Below are positions 1 through 5,933 of a stretch of DNA of 6,712 nt, piece after piece (the first letter of the stretch is position 1; each line of letters opens with the position of its first letter). Location: the NCBI GenBank assembly GCA_021846065.1, contig JAJZCP010000087.1:1-6712 (forward strand). The letters run 5' to 3'. The translations under genes were made by a program, and so were the position numbers. The notes below the pieces were generated by a model. It was not told the origin of the DNA. It ran no database searches and worked only from the letters and a program-made list of their open reading frames with translations. Source of the DNA: Acidobacteriota bacterium. Lineage in GTDB: Bacteria; Acidobacteriota; Terriglobia; Terriglobales; Acidobacteriaceae.

Positions 1-1
1 T

Positions 2-388
2 GAGCTGCTGGAGGCCACGCATCTTCGCGACAAGCCGGTGGGTGAAATGTCCTCCGGAGAAACCAGGCGCATCATGATCGGCCGCGCGCTGGTGCATCGG
101 CCCCAGGTGCTTCTGCTCGACGAGCCGAGCAACGGACTGGATCTGGCTGCACAGTCCGAGCTGAGGCACACGCTGCGGCGGCTTGCCCGGCATGGAACGG
201 GCATTCTGCTGATCACCCACCACATCTCGGACATCCTCCCGGAGATGGACCGCGTGGTGCTCATGCGCCAGGGACGCATCGTCGCCGACGGCCCCAAGTC
301 GGACCTGTTGACGCGCGACCGGCTCCGCGCGCTGTTTCAAGTGGACGTTGAACTGACGGAGAGGGATGGCTTTTACCATGCGTGGTGA
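2..388 (+). CDS. ABC transporter ATP-binding protein, 3' part only
   Basis: This is the C-terminal 128 residues of an ABC ATPase; the 5' end, with the Walker A loop and Q-loop, lies outside the window. Seen in order: a variant ABC signature MSSGE (fragment residues 16-20), Walker B with catalytic glutamate and D-loop LLLDEPSNGLD (about 36-46), and an H-loop LLITHH (about 67-72). A short tail follows, containing RIVADGPKSDLL, typical of the end of such subunits. The ATPase would sit on the cytoplasmic face of a membrane importer or related complex. The SSGE signature, the PSNGLDLAA stretch and the tail resemble, from memory, the ModF/YlmA-like group (COG1119), often annotated as molybdenum or iron-complex transport ATPases. 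The substrate cannot be told from this fragment. The open frame continues to the left edge, so an internal ATG at 38 is not a start: the signature motif directly follows it. The gene converges on the arginine operon, with 18 bases between the two stop codons. Confidence 0.9.
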   Translation, partial: ELLEATHLRDKPVGEMSSGETRRIMIGRALVHRPQVLLLDEPSNGLDLAAQSELRHTLRRLARHGTGILLITHHISDILPEMDRVVLMRQGRIVADGPKSDLLTRDRLRALFQVDVELTERDGFYHAW

Positions 389-406
389 GTTGTTCAACGC
401 GAAGAC

Positions 407-925
407 CTAAAGTTGCAAGGGGACCAGGCGGTCTTCCACCCGCGTCGGTCCCAGCACAGCAATGTCAGGCAGAATGCCGCGCGCCATGGCAATCTCATCG
501 CACGCATTGATGCGCGGACAATTGGCGCAGTCCTTGTAAATTTTGTCGGGTAGTGCGGTGCGTTCCACCTGGACAAATCCAAGATGACGAAAAAAATCCG
601 GAAGGCGCGTGAACAGGCAAACGCAGGTCACGCTATGGCTTGCGGCCTCCTCCAGCAGGGCATCCACTAAAGCGCTTCCAGCACCTTGCTTCTGCGATTT
701 TTCTGTGACGGCAATGGAGCGGATCTCCGCGAGATGAGGGCCGTAAAGGTGCAGCGCACCGCAGCCCACAAACTCTCCCTCAGCATTTTCGACAACGGTA
801 AAATCGCGCACGTTCTCATAAATCTCCGCGGAGCTGCGCGGCAACAGCGTGCCGTCATAAGAAAGGCTGCGGATTAGCGCGTGGATCGCATCGGCGTCCG
901 GCAGGCGCGCTTTACGGACGAGCAT
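407..925 (-). CDS. argA: Short N-acetylglutamate synthase-like GNAT acetyltransferase (ArgA type)
   Basis: A 172-residue GNAT-fold protein, probably transferring acetyl from acetyl-CoA to glutamate to prime arginine synthesis. Visible features are VGCGALHL (residues 53-60, beta-4 region), EIRSIAV (67-73), the acetyl-CoA pyrophosphate loop QKQGAG (78-83) and DFFRHLGF (110-117). These match, from memory, the stand-alone short NAGS family (Mycobacterium tuberculosis Rv2747 type) and the ArgA part of ArgH(A) fusions. The amino-acid-kinase domain of classical ArgA is absent. A cysteine cluster C133-x2-C136-x5-C142 lies in the C-terminal part. The ATG at 925 is chosen because an AGGAGG lies 6 bases upstream, inside the end of argH; a longer frame opening with TTG at 976 has no such support. 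It overlaps argH by 14 bases in the +1 frame, so translation is probably coupled. Last gene of the operon. The fold is certain; glutamate as substrate is inferred from operon position and motifs. Confidence 0.85.
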   Translation of the reverse strand: MLVRKARLPDADAIHALIRSLSYDGTLLPRSSAEIYENVRDFTVVENAEGEFVGCGALHLYGPHLAEIRSIAVTEKSQKQGAGSALVDALLEEAASHSVTCVCLFTRLPDFFRHLGFVQVERTALPDKIYKDCANCPRINACDEIAMARGILPDIAVLGPTRVEDRLVPLQL

Positions 926-2345
926 GGCCTGCCTCCTGCTCTTCCAACTCGCCTTGCTTTGCAGCAGACCTGGCAAAAGATTCTAGTTCCCGCGCGACCC
1001 GGTGCCGCGCCGTGCCGCCCGGAACATCATGGCAGTCCAGCGTGGCCTCCAGCGTGATGGCTGCGAAGAAGTCCGGATCGAAGGCTGGGCTGAACTGGCG
1101 TAGTTCTTCGAGCGTCAGCCCGTCCAGTTCGCAGCCTTTGTTCAGACAGTGGCGCACAGCATTGCCGACGACCTCATGCGCGGTGCGAAAGGGTACTCCC
1201 TGATGCACCAGATAGGTCGCCGCCGCCATGGCGTTCAGGAAGCCTGACTCGCAGGCGGTGCGCATACGGTCGAAGCGGAACTGCAGCGCGGCTGTAAAGC
1301 GGGGCAGTAGCGCCAGCAGCAATTGCATCTCTTCGGTCGCGGAAAACAGCGCCTCCTGCGTCTCCTGCATGTCTTTGTTGTAGGCCAGCGGCAGCCCTTT
1401 CAGCTGCAGTTCGACGGTATGCGACGCAGCGAGGATGCGGCCCGACTTGGCGCGTGCAAGCTCGGTAAAATCCGGATTCTTCTTCTGCGGCATCGCGCTC
1501 GAACCGGTGGAGAATGACTCCGGCAGATCGACGAATCCGAACTCTGCTGTGGCGTAAAGAGTGATCTCTTCGGCAAACCGGCTCACATGCAGCGCGATCT
1601 GCGCCAGCGCCTGCAGAAACTCCAGAACGAAATCGCGGTCGCTTGTTGCGTCCATGCTATTCGCGGTTGGCGCGGTAAAACCGAGTTCTCGTGCGATGAA
1701 AGCACGGTCGAGCGGCAACGTTGCGCCCGCCACCGCCCCAGATCCCAATGGACAAAAATTCGCCCTCTCAGAGCAATCTGTCAGCCTGCTCGTGTCCCGT
1801 TGCAGCATCGCGACATAGGCCAGCAGCCAGTGGGCCACCAGCACAGGCTCCGCGCGCTGCATGTGTGTATACGCGGGCATGGCCGCTTCGCCCGCAGCCT
1901 GCGCCTGCGCCAAAAATGAGTCGAGCCAAAGAGCCAGCCCTGTCTGCAACCTGGAAATTGCGTCCCGCACATACAGGCGCAAATCCGTCGCAATCTGTTC
2001 GTTGCGGCTGCGACCGGTGTGCAGCTTCAGCGCCGTAGTGCCGATGCGCGTCTTCAACTCAAGCTCGACAAAGTGATGCACGTCTTCCGCATCCGAATGC
2101 TCTACCATTGGATGGCTGCGCCCGGCCGGCCCAGCTTCAAACTCCGCCAGAATGTCGTCCAGCCCCTTGCAGATTGAAGTCATTTCGTCAGCCGTCAAAA
2201 TTTTCAACTGCGCCAACGCGCGTGCGTGCGACTTGCTGGCTGCCACCTCATAGGGAAGCAGCCGCCAGTCGAAGCCTATCGACCGCTGCCAGCCATCGAA
2301 TGCAGCATCGAGCGGCTCGCGAAATCTGCCGGCCCACATCTTCAC
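912..2345 (-). CDS. argH: Argininosuccinate lyase
   Basis: A 477-residue enzyme of the fumarase/aspartase superfamily that splits argininosuccinate into arginine and fumarate, the last step of the pathway; cytoplasmic, homotetrameric in the family. Seen: MWAGRF near the N-terminus (residues 3-8), HTGRSRNEQ (109-117), YTHMQRAEP (159-167) with the conserved histidine, and the superfamily signature GSSAMPQKKNP (281-291) carrying the catalytic serine loop. Length is normal or slightly above the usual 455-470, with a Glu/Ala-rich tail. The start is the GTG at 2345: it overlaps the argG stop as GTGA and has GAGGAG 8 bases upstream. The ATG two codons later (2339) would be 14 bases from that site and is less likely. 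The usual RSRNDQ reads RSRNEQ here, a conservative change. The 3' end overlaps the GNAT gene by 14 bases. No sign of damage. Confidence 0.98.
   Translation of the reverse strand: MKMWAGRFREPLDAAFDGWQRSIGFDWRLLPYEVAASKSHARALAQLKILTADEMTSICKGLDDILAEFEAGPAGRSHPMVEHSDAEDVHHFVELELKTRIGTTALKLHTGRSRNEQIATDLRLYVRDAISRLQTGLALWLDSFLAQAQAAGEAAMPAYTHMQRAEPVLVAHWLLAYVAMLQRDTSRLTDCSERANFCPLGSGAVAGATLPLDRAFIARELGFTAPTANSMDATSDRDFVLEFLQALAQIALHVSRFAEEITLYATAEFGFVDLPESFSTGSSAMPQKKNPDFTELARAKSGRILAASHTVELQLKGLPLAYNKDMQETQEALFSATEEMQLLLALLPRFTAALQFRFDRMRTACESGFLNAMAAATYLVHQGVPFRTAHEVVGNAVRHCLNKGCELDGLTLEELRQFSPAFDPDFFAAITLEATLDCHDVPGGTARHRVARELESFARSAAKQGELEEQEAGHARP
932..937 (-). promoter_or_regulatory. Shine-Dalgarno of the argA-type gene
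   Basis: The minus strand reads AGGAGG 6 bases before the ATG at 925. It lies within the last codons of argH, where it encodes part of the acidic C-terminal tail. It decides the start of the downstream GNAT gene in favour of 925 over the upstream TTG at 976. Confidence 0.8.
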
Positions 2346-3556
2346 CGGACGGTCTCCTCGCGTTTGTGCTCCAGGTGAAACAATGTTCGCGCCGGTAGAC
2401 CCAGGATGCGGATAAATCCCGCCGCGTCCTTCTGGTCGTAGCTCGCTCCCATGGTGAACGACGACAACTCCGGCGAATACAGCGCGAAGTCGCTCTGCCG
2501 TCCCGCGATGCTCACATTGCCCTTGTACAGCGCCAGCTTCACCGTCCCGCTTACTTTTCTTTGAGTCTCCTCAACGAATGCATCGAGCGCCTGGCGCAGC
2601 GGCGTGAACCACAGCCCGTAATAAACAATCTCGGCATATTTCAGCGCGACCTGCTGCTTATAGTGCTTCACTTCGCGCTCCAGCGTTATCGCCTCCAACT
2701 CGCGATGCGCTGCAAGAATCAACGTGCCTCCGGGTGTTTCGTAGATGCCGCGGCTCTTGATGCCGACGAACCTGTTCTCTACCAGATCGATGCGGCCAAC
2801 CGCGTTGCGCGCCGCAACTTCATTCAGCAATTCGACGAGCTGCACGGGCTCAAGCCGCATTCCATTGACAGAAATCGGCGTCCCTTTCTCAAAGCCGATC
2901 TCCACCGTTTCCGTGCGGTCGGGCGCCTCCTGCGGGGAACGCGTCCAGGTCCAGGTGCTGTCGAGCGGCGCGTTGCCCGCATCCTCCAGTTCGCCTCCCT
3001 CATGGCTGATGTGCCACAAATTGCGGTCGCGGGAGTGTATTTTCTGTCGGCTCGCCTCCACCGGAATGCCGTGCGCTTCGGCATAGTCCAGACAATCCTC
3101 GCGCGATTTCAAGTTCCACTCCCGCCATGGCGCAAGAATGGCCAATTCCGGAGCCAGCGCCTGATACGCGTGCTCAAAGCGCACCTGATCGTTGCCTTTG
3201 CCGGTGCAGCCGTGCGCGACCGCGTCGGCGCCTTCGGCCAGCGCAACCTCCACCTGATGTTTCGCGATCACTGGCCGCGCCATGGAAGTGCCGAGCAGAT
3301 ATTTGTCCTCATACACTGCGCCCGCGCGCACCGTGGGAAAGACGTAATCGTTCAGGAATTCTTCCCGCAGATCGAGCACGACAGCCTTCTTCGCGCCTGT
3401 CGCATAGGCTTTTGCCACGACGGCATCCAGGTCTTCCCCTTGACCCACATCGGCGATCATCGCGATCACGTCCATCCCATAGTTTTCATTCAGCCACGGA
3501 ATGATGATCGATGTGTCCAGTCCACCGGAATATGCCAAAACCACTTTTTTTGCCAC
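2342..3556 (-). CDS. argG: Argininosuccinate synthase
   Basis: A 404-residue ATP-dependent ligase that joins citrulline and aspartate to form argininosuccinate, releasing AMP and pyrophosphate. Seen: the N-type pyrophosphatase P-loop AYSGGLDTS (residues 8-16) right at the N-terminus, the Asp/citrulline-binding segment GCTGKGNDQVRFE (116-128), and a full-length synthetase domain ending in a short charged tail. The length fits the shorter, common bacterial class (about 400 residues), not the roughly 447-residue E. coli type. The start is the GTG at 3556, with AAGGAG 7 bases upstream; it gives the typical MAKKVVLAYSGG N-terminus. It follows argF after 23 bases, the only real gap in the operon, and its stop overlaps the argH start as GTGA. 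Codons 2-4 contain a run of seven A. No anomalies in conserved motifs were noticed. Confidence 0.98.
   Translation of the reverse strand: MAKKVVLAYSGGLDTSIIIPWLNENYGMDVIAMIADVGQGEDLDAVVAKAYATGAKKAVVLDLREEFLNDYVFPTVRAGAVYEDKYLLGTSMARPVIAKHQVEVALAEGADAVAHGCTGKGNDQVRFEHAYQALAPELAILAPWREWNLKSREDCLDYAEAHGIPVEASRQKIHSRDRNLWHISHEGGELEDAGNAPLDSTWTWTRSPQEAPDRTETVEIGFEKGTPISVNGMRLEPVQLVELLNEVAARNAVGRIDLVENRFVGIKSRGIYETPGGTLILAAHRELEAITLEREVKHYKQQVALKYAEIVYYGLWFTPLRQALDAFVEETQRKVSGTVKLALYKGNVSIAGRQSDFALYSPELSSFTMGASYDQKDAAGFIRILGLPARTLFHLEHKREETVR
2354..2359 (-). promoter_or_regulatory. Shine-Dalgarno of argH
   Basis: GAGGAG on the minus strand lies 8 bases before the GTG at 2345, within the last codons of argG. 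It supports the GTG start rather than the ATG at 2339. Confidence 0.7.
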
Positions 3557-3563
3557 AGAAAAT

Positions 3564-3569
3564 CTCCTT
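3564..3569 (-). promoter_or_regulatory. Shine-Dalgarno of argG
   Basis: AAGGAG on the minus strand, 7 bases before the GTG at 3556, inside the 23-base argF-argG spacer (3557-3579). The spacer is too short to hold a promoter of its own, so argG is expected to be transcribed from upstream. The site lets argG be initiated independently of argF translation. Confidence 0.8.
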
Positions 3570-3579
3570 GTTGAACTGC

Positions 3580-4686
3580 TTAATATTTGGGAAGGGAAGA
3601 CGGCTTGCGCACTCGCCCGTTAAGACCCCGAATGTCATCGAGCTTGCCGTCGCCGGACTGAAGTTGCGCCGCATCGAGCAGCAGAAGCAGAATGGCCTTC
3701 TGCACATGCAAGCGGTTCTCCGCCTGGTCGAACACGATCGATTGCGCGCTGTCGATCACTTCGTCTGTAACTTCCTCTCCACGATGCGCAGGCAAACAAT
3801 GCATGAAAACCGCGTGAGCAGCAGCCATCGTCATCAGCCTGCTATCTACCTGGTAGGGCTGAAAAACCGCTTGACGCGTCGCAGTCTCGTGTTCCTGTCC
3901 CATGCTCGTCCATGCGTCCGTGTAGATGGCATCCGCGTCGTGTACAGCTTCGCGCGGATCCTCGACACAGCGCACCTTGCTGCCGGAGATCGCCGCGGCG
4001 GCTTGCGCGGTTGTAAGAAATTCCGTCTTCGGCCCGTACCCTTCCGGCGACGCGAAGGTGATGTGCGCACCCATCAGAACGGCGGCCAGCAGCAGGGAAT
4101 GCGCAACGTTGTTTCCGTCGCCGATGTATGCAATTTGCAGACCTCGCAAATCGCCGAAGTGTTCTTCCAGCGTAAAGATGTCGGTGAGCGCCTGGCAGGG
4201 ATGCTCAATGTCGCTGAGCGCATTGACGACCGGCACATTGGCGAAGTCCGCCATGCCGGTAATGGTTTCGTGGGCGTACGTGCGCAGCACGATCACGTCG
4301 ACCCAACGCTCCAGATTGTGCGCCACGTCGGCCAGGGTCTCCCGCGCGCCGAGTCGCGAAGCAGTCTGGTCGATAAAGATCGCCGATCCGCCCAGTGTGT
4401 TGATGCCCGCTTCAAACGTAAGCCGCGTGCGCAGGGAATCTTTCTCGAAAAACATCACCAGTTGTCTGGCATCCAGCGCGTGGAGATAGTCTTGCGGCTG
4501 CGCTTTTATCTCGTGCGCCGTGTTCAGGATCAAGCGCACATCGGACGGACTTAAGTCCCTCAGCGAGCATAAATCGCGTCCCGCCAGCGGGTTGCCCGAC
4601 AGCGGCGAAGCCAAGGCAGGTGCAGGCGACCGGCGTCCCTCTCTGCCGATCGCGGAGGACTTCAATGCGTAAGTTTTTGCCGTCAT
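3580..4686 (-). CDS. argF: Ornithine carbamoyltransferase with extended N- and C-termini
   Basis: A 368-residue enzyme that transfers the carbamoyl group from carbamoyl phosphate to ornithine, giving citrulline; trimeric and cytoplasmic in the family. Seen: the carbamoyl-phosphate loop SLRTR (residues 84-88), HPCQALTD (162-169), the ornithine-side loop DAWTSMGQE (257-265) and HCLPAHRGEEVTDEV (296-310). The SMG and HCLP motifs point to true ornithine carbamoyltransferase rather than the acetylornithine or succinylornithine versions. Most family members have about 305-315 residues. Here about 36 extra residues (Ala/Pro/Ser-rich, polar) precede the LRDLSP start of the domain, and about 29 polar residues follow the last helix (LLLLLLDA). 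The ATG at 4686 is well supported: ATGA overlap with argD and AAGGAG 7 bases upstream. No other Met occurs before residue 78, so the N-terminal extension is probably translated. Confidence 0.97.
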   Translation of the reverse strand: MTAKTYALKSSAIGREGRRSPAPALASPLSGNPLAGRDLCSLRDLSPSDVRLILNTAHEIKAQPQDYLHALDARQLVMFFEKDSLRTRLTFEAGINTLGGSAIFIDQTASRLGARETLADVAHNLERWVDVIVLRTYAHETITGMADFANVPVVNALSDIEHPCQALTDIFTLEEHFGDLRGLQIAYIGDGNNVAHSLLLAAVLMGAHITFASPEGYGPKTEFLTTAQAAAAISGSKVRCVEDPREAVHDADAIYTDAWTSMGQEHETATRQAVFQPYQVDSRLMTMAAAHAVFMHCLPAHRGEEVTDEVIDSAQSIVFDQAENRLHVQKAILLLLLDAAQLQSGDGKLDDIRGLNGRVRKPSSLPKY

Positions 4687-5933
4687 GCCTCTACTCCTTC
4701 TGCCACGGCGAGCGATCCTGCAACGGTGGCAGCATCGCCAAGAATTTCATCCAAGGTTTGGATCGTGCGATCGATATGTTTGCGCTCGATGATGTAAGGC
4801 GGCAGGAAACGCAGTACCGTCTCGCTGGTGCGGTTCACCAGAATGTGGCGCTCCATCATCTGCGTGGCCACATGTTTCGCAACTTCCGCGTGCGACAACT
4901 CCAGGCCCAGCATCAGCCCCAAGCCCCGCACATCGGCGATGGCTATGTGTCGCCGTGCGAGTGTCCGTAGTTGATCGGCGAAGTAGCTGCCCGTTTCCCG
5001 GATGTGGGCCAGCATGTTTTCCTTTCGCATCGTGTCGATGACGGCAATGGCCACCGCGCAAGCCAATGGGCCGCCGCCAAAAGTAGTGCCGTGCATACCG
5101 GGCGTAAAAGCGCGCGCGGCCTCATCGGTGCATAGCATCGCGCCAATCGGCATACCGCCGCCCAGCGGCTTGGCCAGCGTCGTCACGTCGGGCAGAATGC
5201 CATAGTGCTGGTATGCGCACCACTCGCCGGTGCGGCCCATGCCGCATTGGATTTCGTCGGCGACCAGCAAGGCTCCGGTTTGCTGGGTCAACTGGCGCGC
5301 CGCCGCAAAAAATTCCTTCGATACTGGACGGATGCCGCCTTCGCCCTGCACCGGCTCCAAACAAACCGCGCAGACATCGCTCGAAAATTTGGATTCCAGG
5401 TCGACGACATCGTCGAAGCGGACAAACTCCACGCCGGGAAGCAGCGGCTCGAACGGCTCGCGATACTTGAGCTTGTGCGTGGTTGAAACCGAGCCTATCG
5501 TGCGGCCGTGAAAGCTGTGTTCGAGCGCTAGAATTCTAGCCCCCATCGCGTGGCCTTCGGAGCGGCGAAGCGTTGCATACGCGCGCGCCAGCTTCAGTGC
5601 GGTCTCCCATGCCTCCGTTCCGCTATTGCAGAAGAACGCGCGGTCCAGACCGGTCATCTCCGTCAAACGCAGCGCCAGTTCGGCCTGTCCTTCATGGAAG
5701 AAGAGGTTCGAGATGTGCAGCAGCTTGCGGCTTTGTGTGTCGATGGCGGCCTGGATTGCAGGATGGTTATAGCCCAGCGCGCACACGCCGATGCCGCTCA
5801 GCATGTCCAGGTAGGCTGTGCCGTTTTCGTCGAAGAGATGCATCCCTTTGCCGCCGGCGAAGCAGATCGGGTTGCGCTCGTAGGTTGTCACGAGCAATTG
5901 CGCTTCCGCGGTGCGTAAGTCTTCCAGCTTCAT
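4683..5933 (-). CDS. argD: Acetylornithine aminotransferase (PLP-dependent, class III)
   Basis: A 416-residue class III aminotransferase converting N-acetylglutamate semialdehyde and glutamate to N-acetylornithine and 2-oxoglutarate; family members often also act on succinyl-diaminopimelate precursors. Seen: NSGTEAWE (residues 103-110, cofactor phosphate region), EPVQGEGG (193-200), [12 protein letters not shown] (225-236) with the PLP-contacting Asp and Gln, the Schiff-base lysine K255 in [13 protein letters not shown], and [13 protein letters not shown] (281-293). The C-terminal RFLPPYI segment is also typical. Length is slightly above the usual 390-405, with a short Ala-rich tail. The start at 5933 gives an ATGA overlap with the argB stop and has GAGGTG 8 bases upstream. 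The frame stays open to a GTG at 6203, but that extension lies inside argB and its sequence is Arg-rich and not family-like. The motif usually read as SGTEANE has Trp in place of Asn here. Operon position argues for ArgD over ornithine or GABA aminotransferase. Confidence 0.95.
   Translation of the reverse strand: MKLEDLRTAEAQLLVTTYERNPICFAGGKGMHLFDENGTAYLDMLSGIGVCALGYNHPAIQAAIDTQSRKLLHISNLFFHEGQAELALRLTEMTGLDRAFFCNSGTEAWETALKLARAYATLRRSEGHAMGARILALEHSFHGRTIGSVSTTHKLKYREPFEPLLPGVEFVRFDDVVDLESKFSSDVCAVCLEPVQGEGGIRPVSKEFFAAARQLTQQTGALLVADEIQCGMGRTGEWCAYQHYGILPDVTTLAKPLGGGMPIGAMLCTDEAARAFTPGMHGTTFGGGPLACAVAIAVIDTMRKENMLAHIRETGSYFADQLRTLARRHIAIADVRGLGLMLGLELSHAEVAKHVATQMMERHILVNRTSETVLRFLPPYIIERKHIDRTIQTLDEILGDAATVAGSLAVAEGVEA
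4694..4699 (-). promoter_or_regulatory. Shine-Dalgarno of argF
   Basis: AAGGAG on the minus strand, 7 bases before the ATG at 4686 and inside the end of argD. It fixes the start of argF and so supports translation of its unusual N-terminal extension. Confidence 0.8.

Noticed and set aside
419..452. Inverted repeat GGGACC (420-425) / GGTCCC (447-452) as a terminator
   Set aside because: Only six pairs, a loop of 21 bases, no T-tract, and it lies inside the coding end of the GNAT gene.
926..976. Upstream extension of the GNAT gene to a TTG at 976
   Set aside because: TTG start without a nearby Shine-Dalgarno, and the GNAT domain begins right after the ATG at 925, which has AGGAGG at 6 bases.
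2561..3574. Long plus-strand open frame (337 codons) opposite argG
   Set aside because: It lies antisense to a clear argG, shows no recognisable motif, and its His/Arg/Leu-rich composition is what the complement of a GC-rich gene gives.
3511..4554. Long plus-strand open frame (347 codons) opposite argF
   Set aside because: Antisense shadow of argF with no family-like motif; it also runs across the argF-argG spacer and the argG start.
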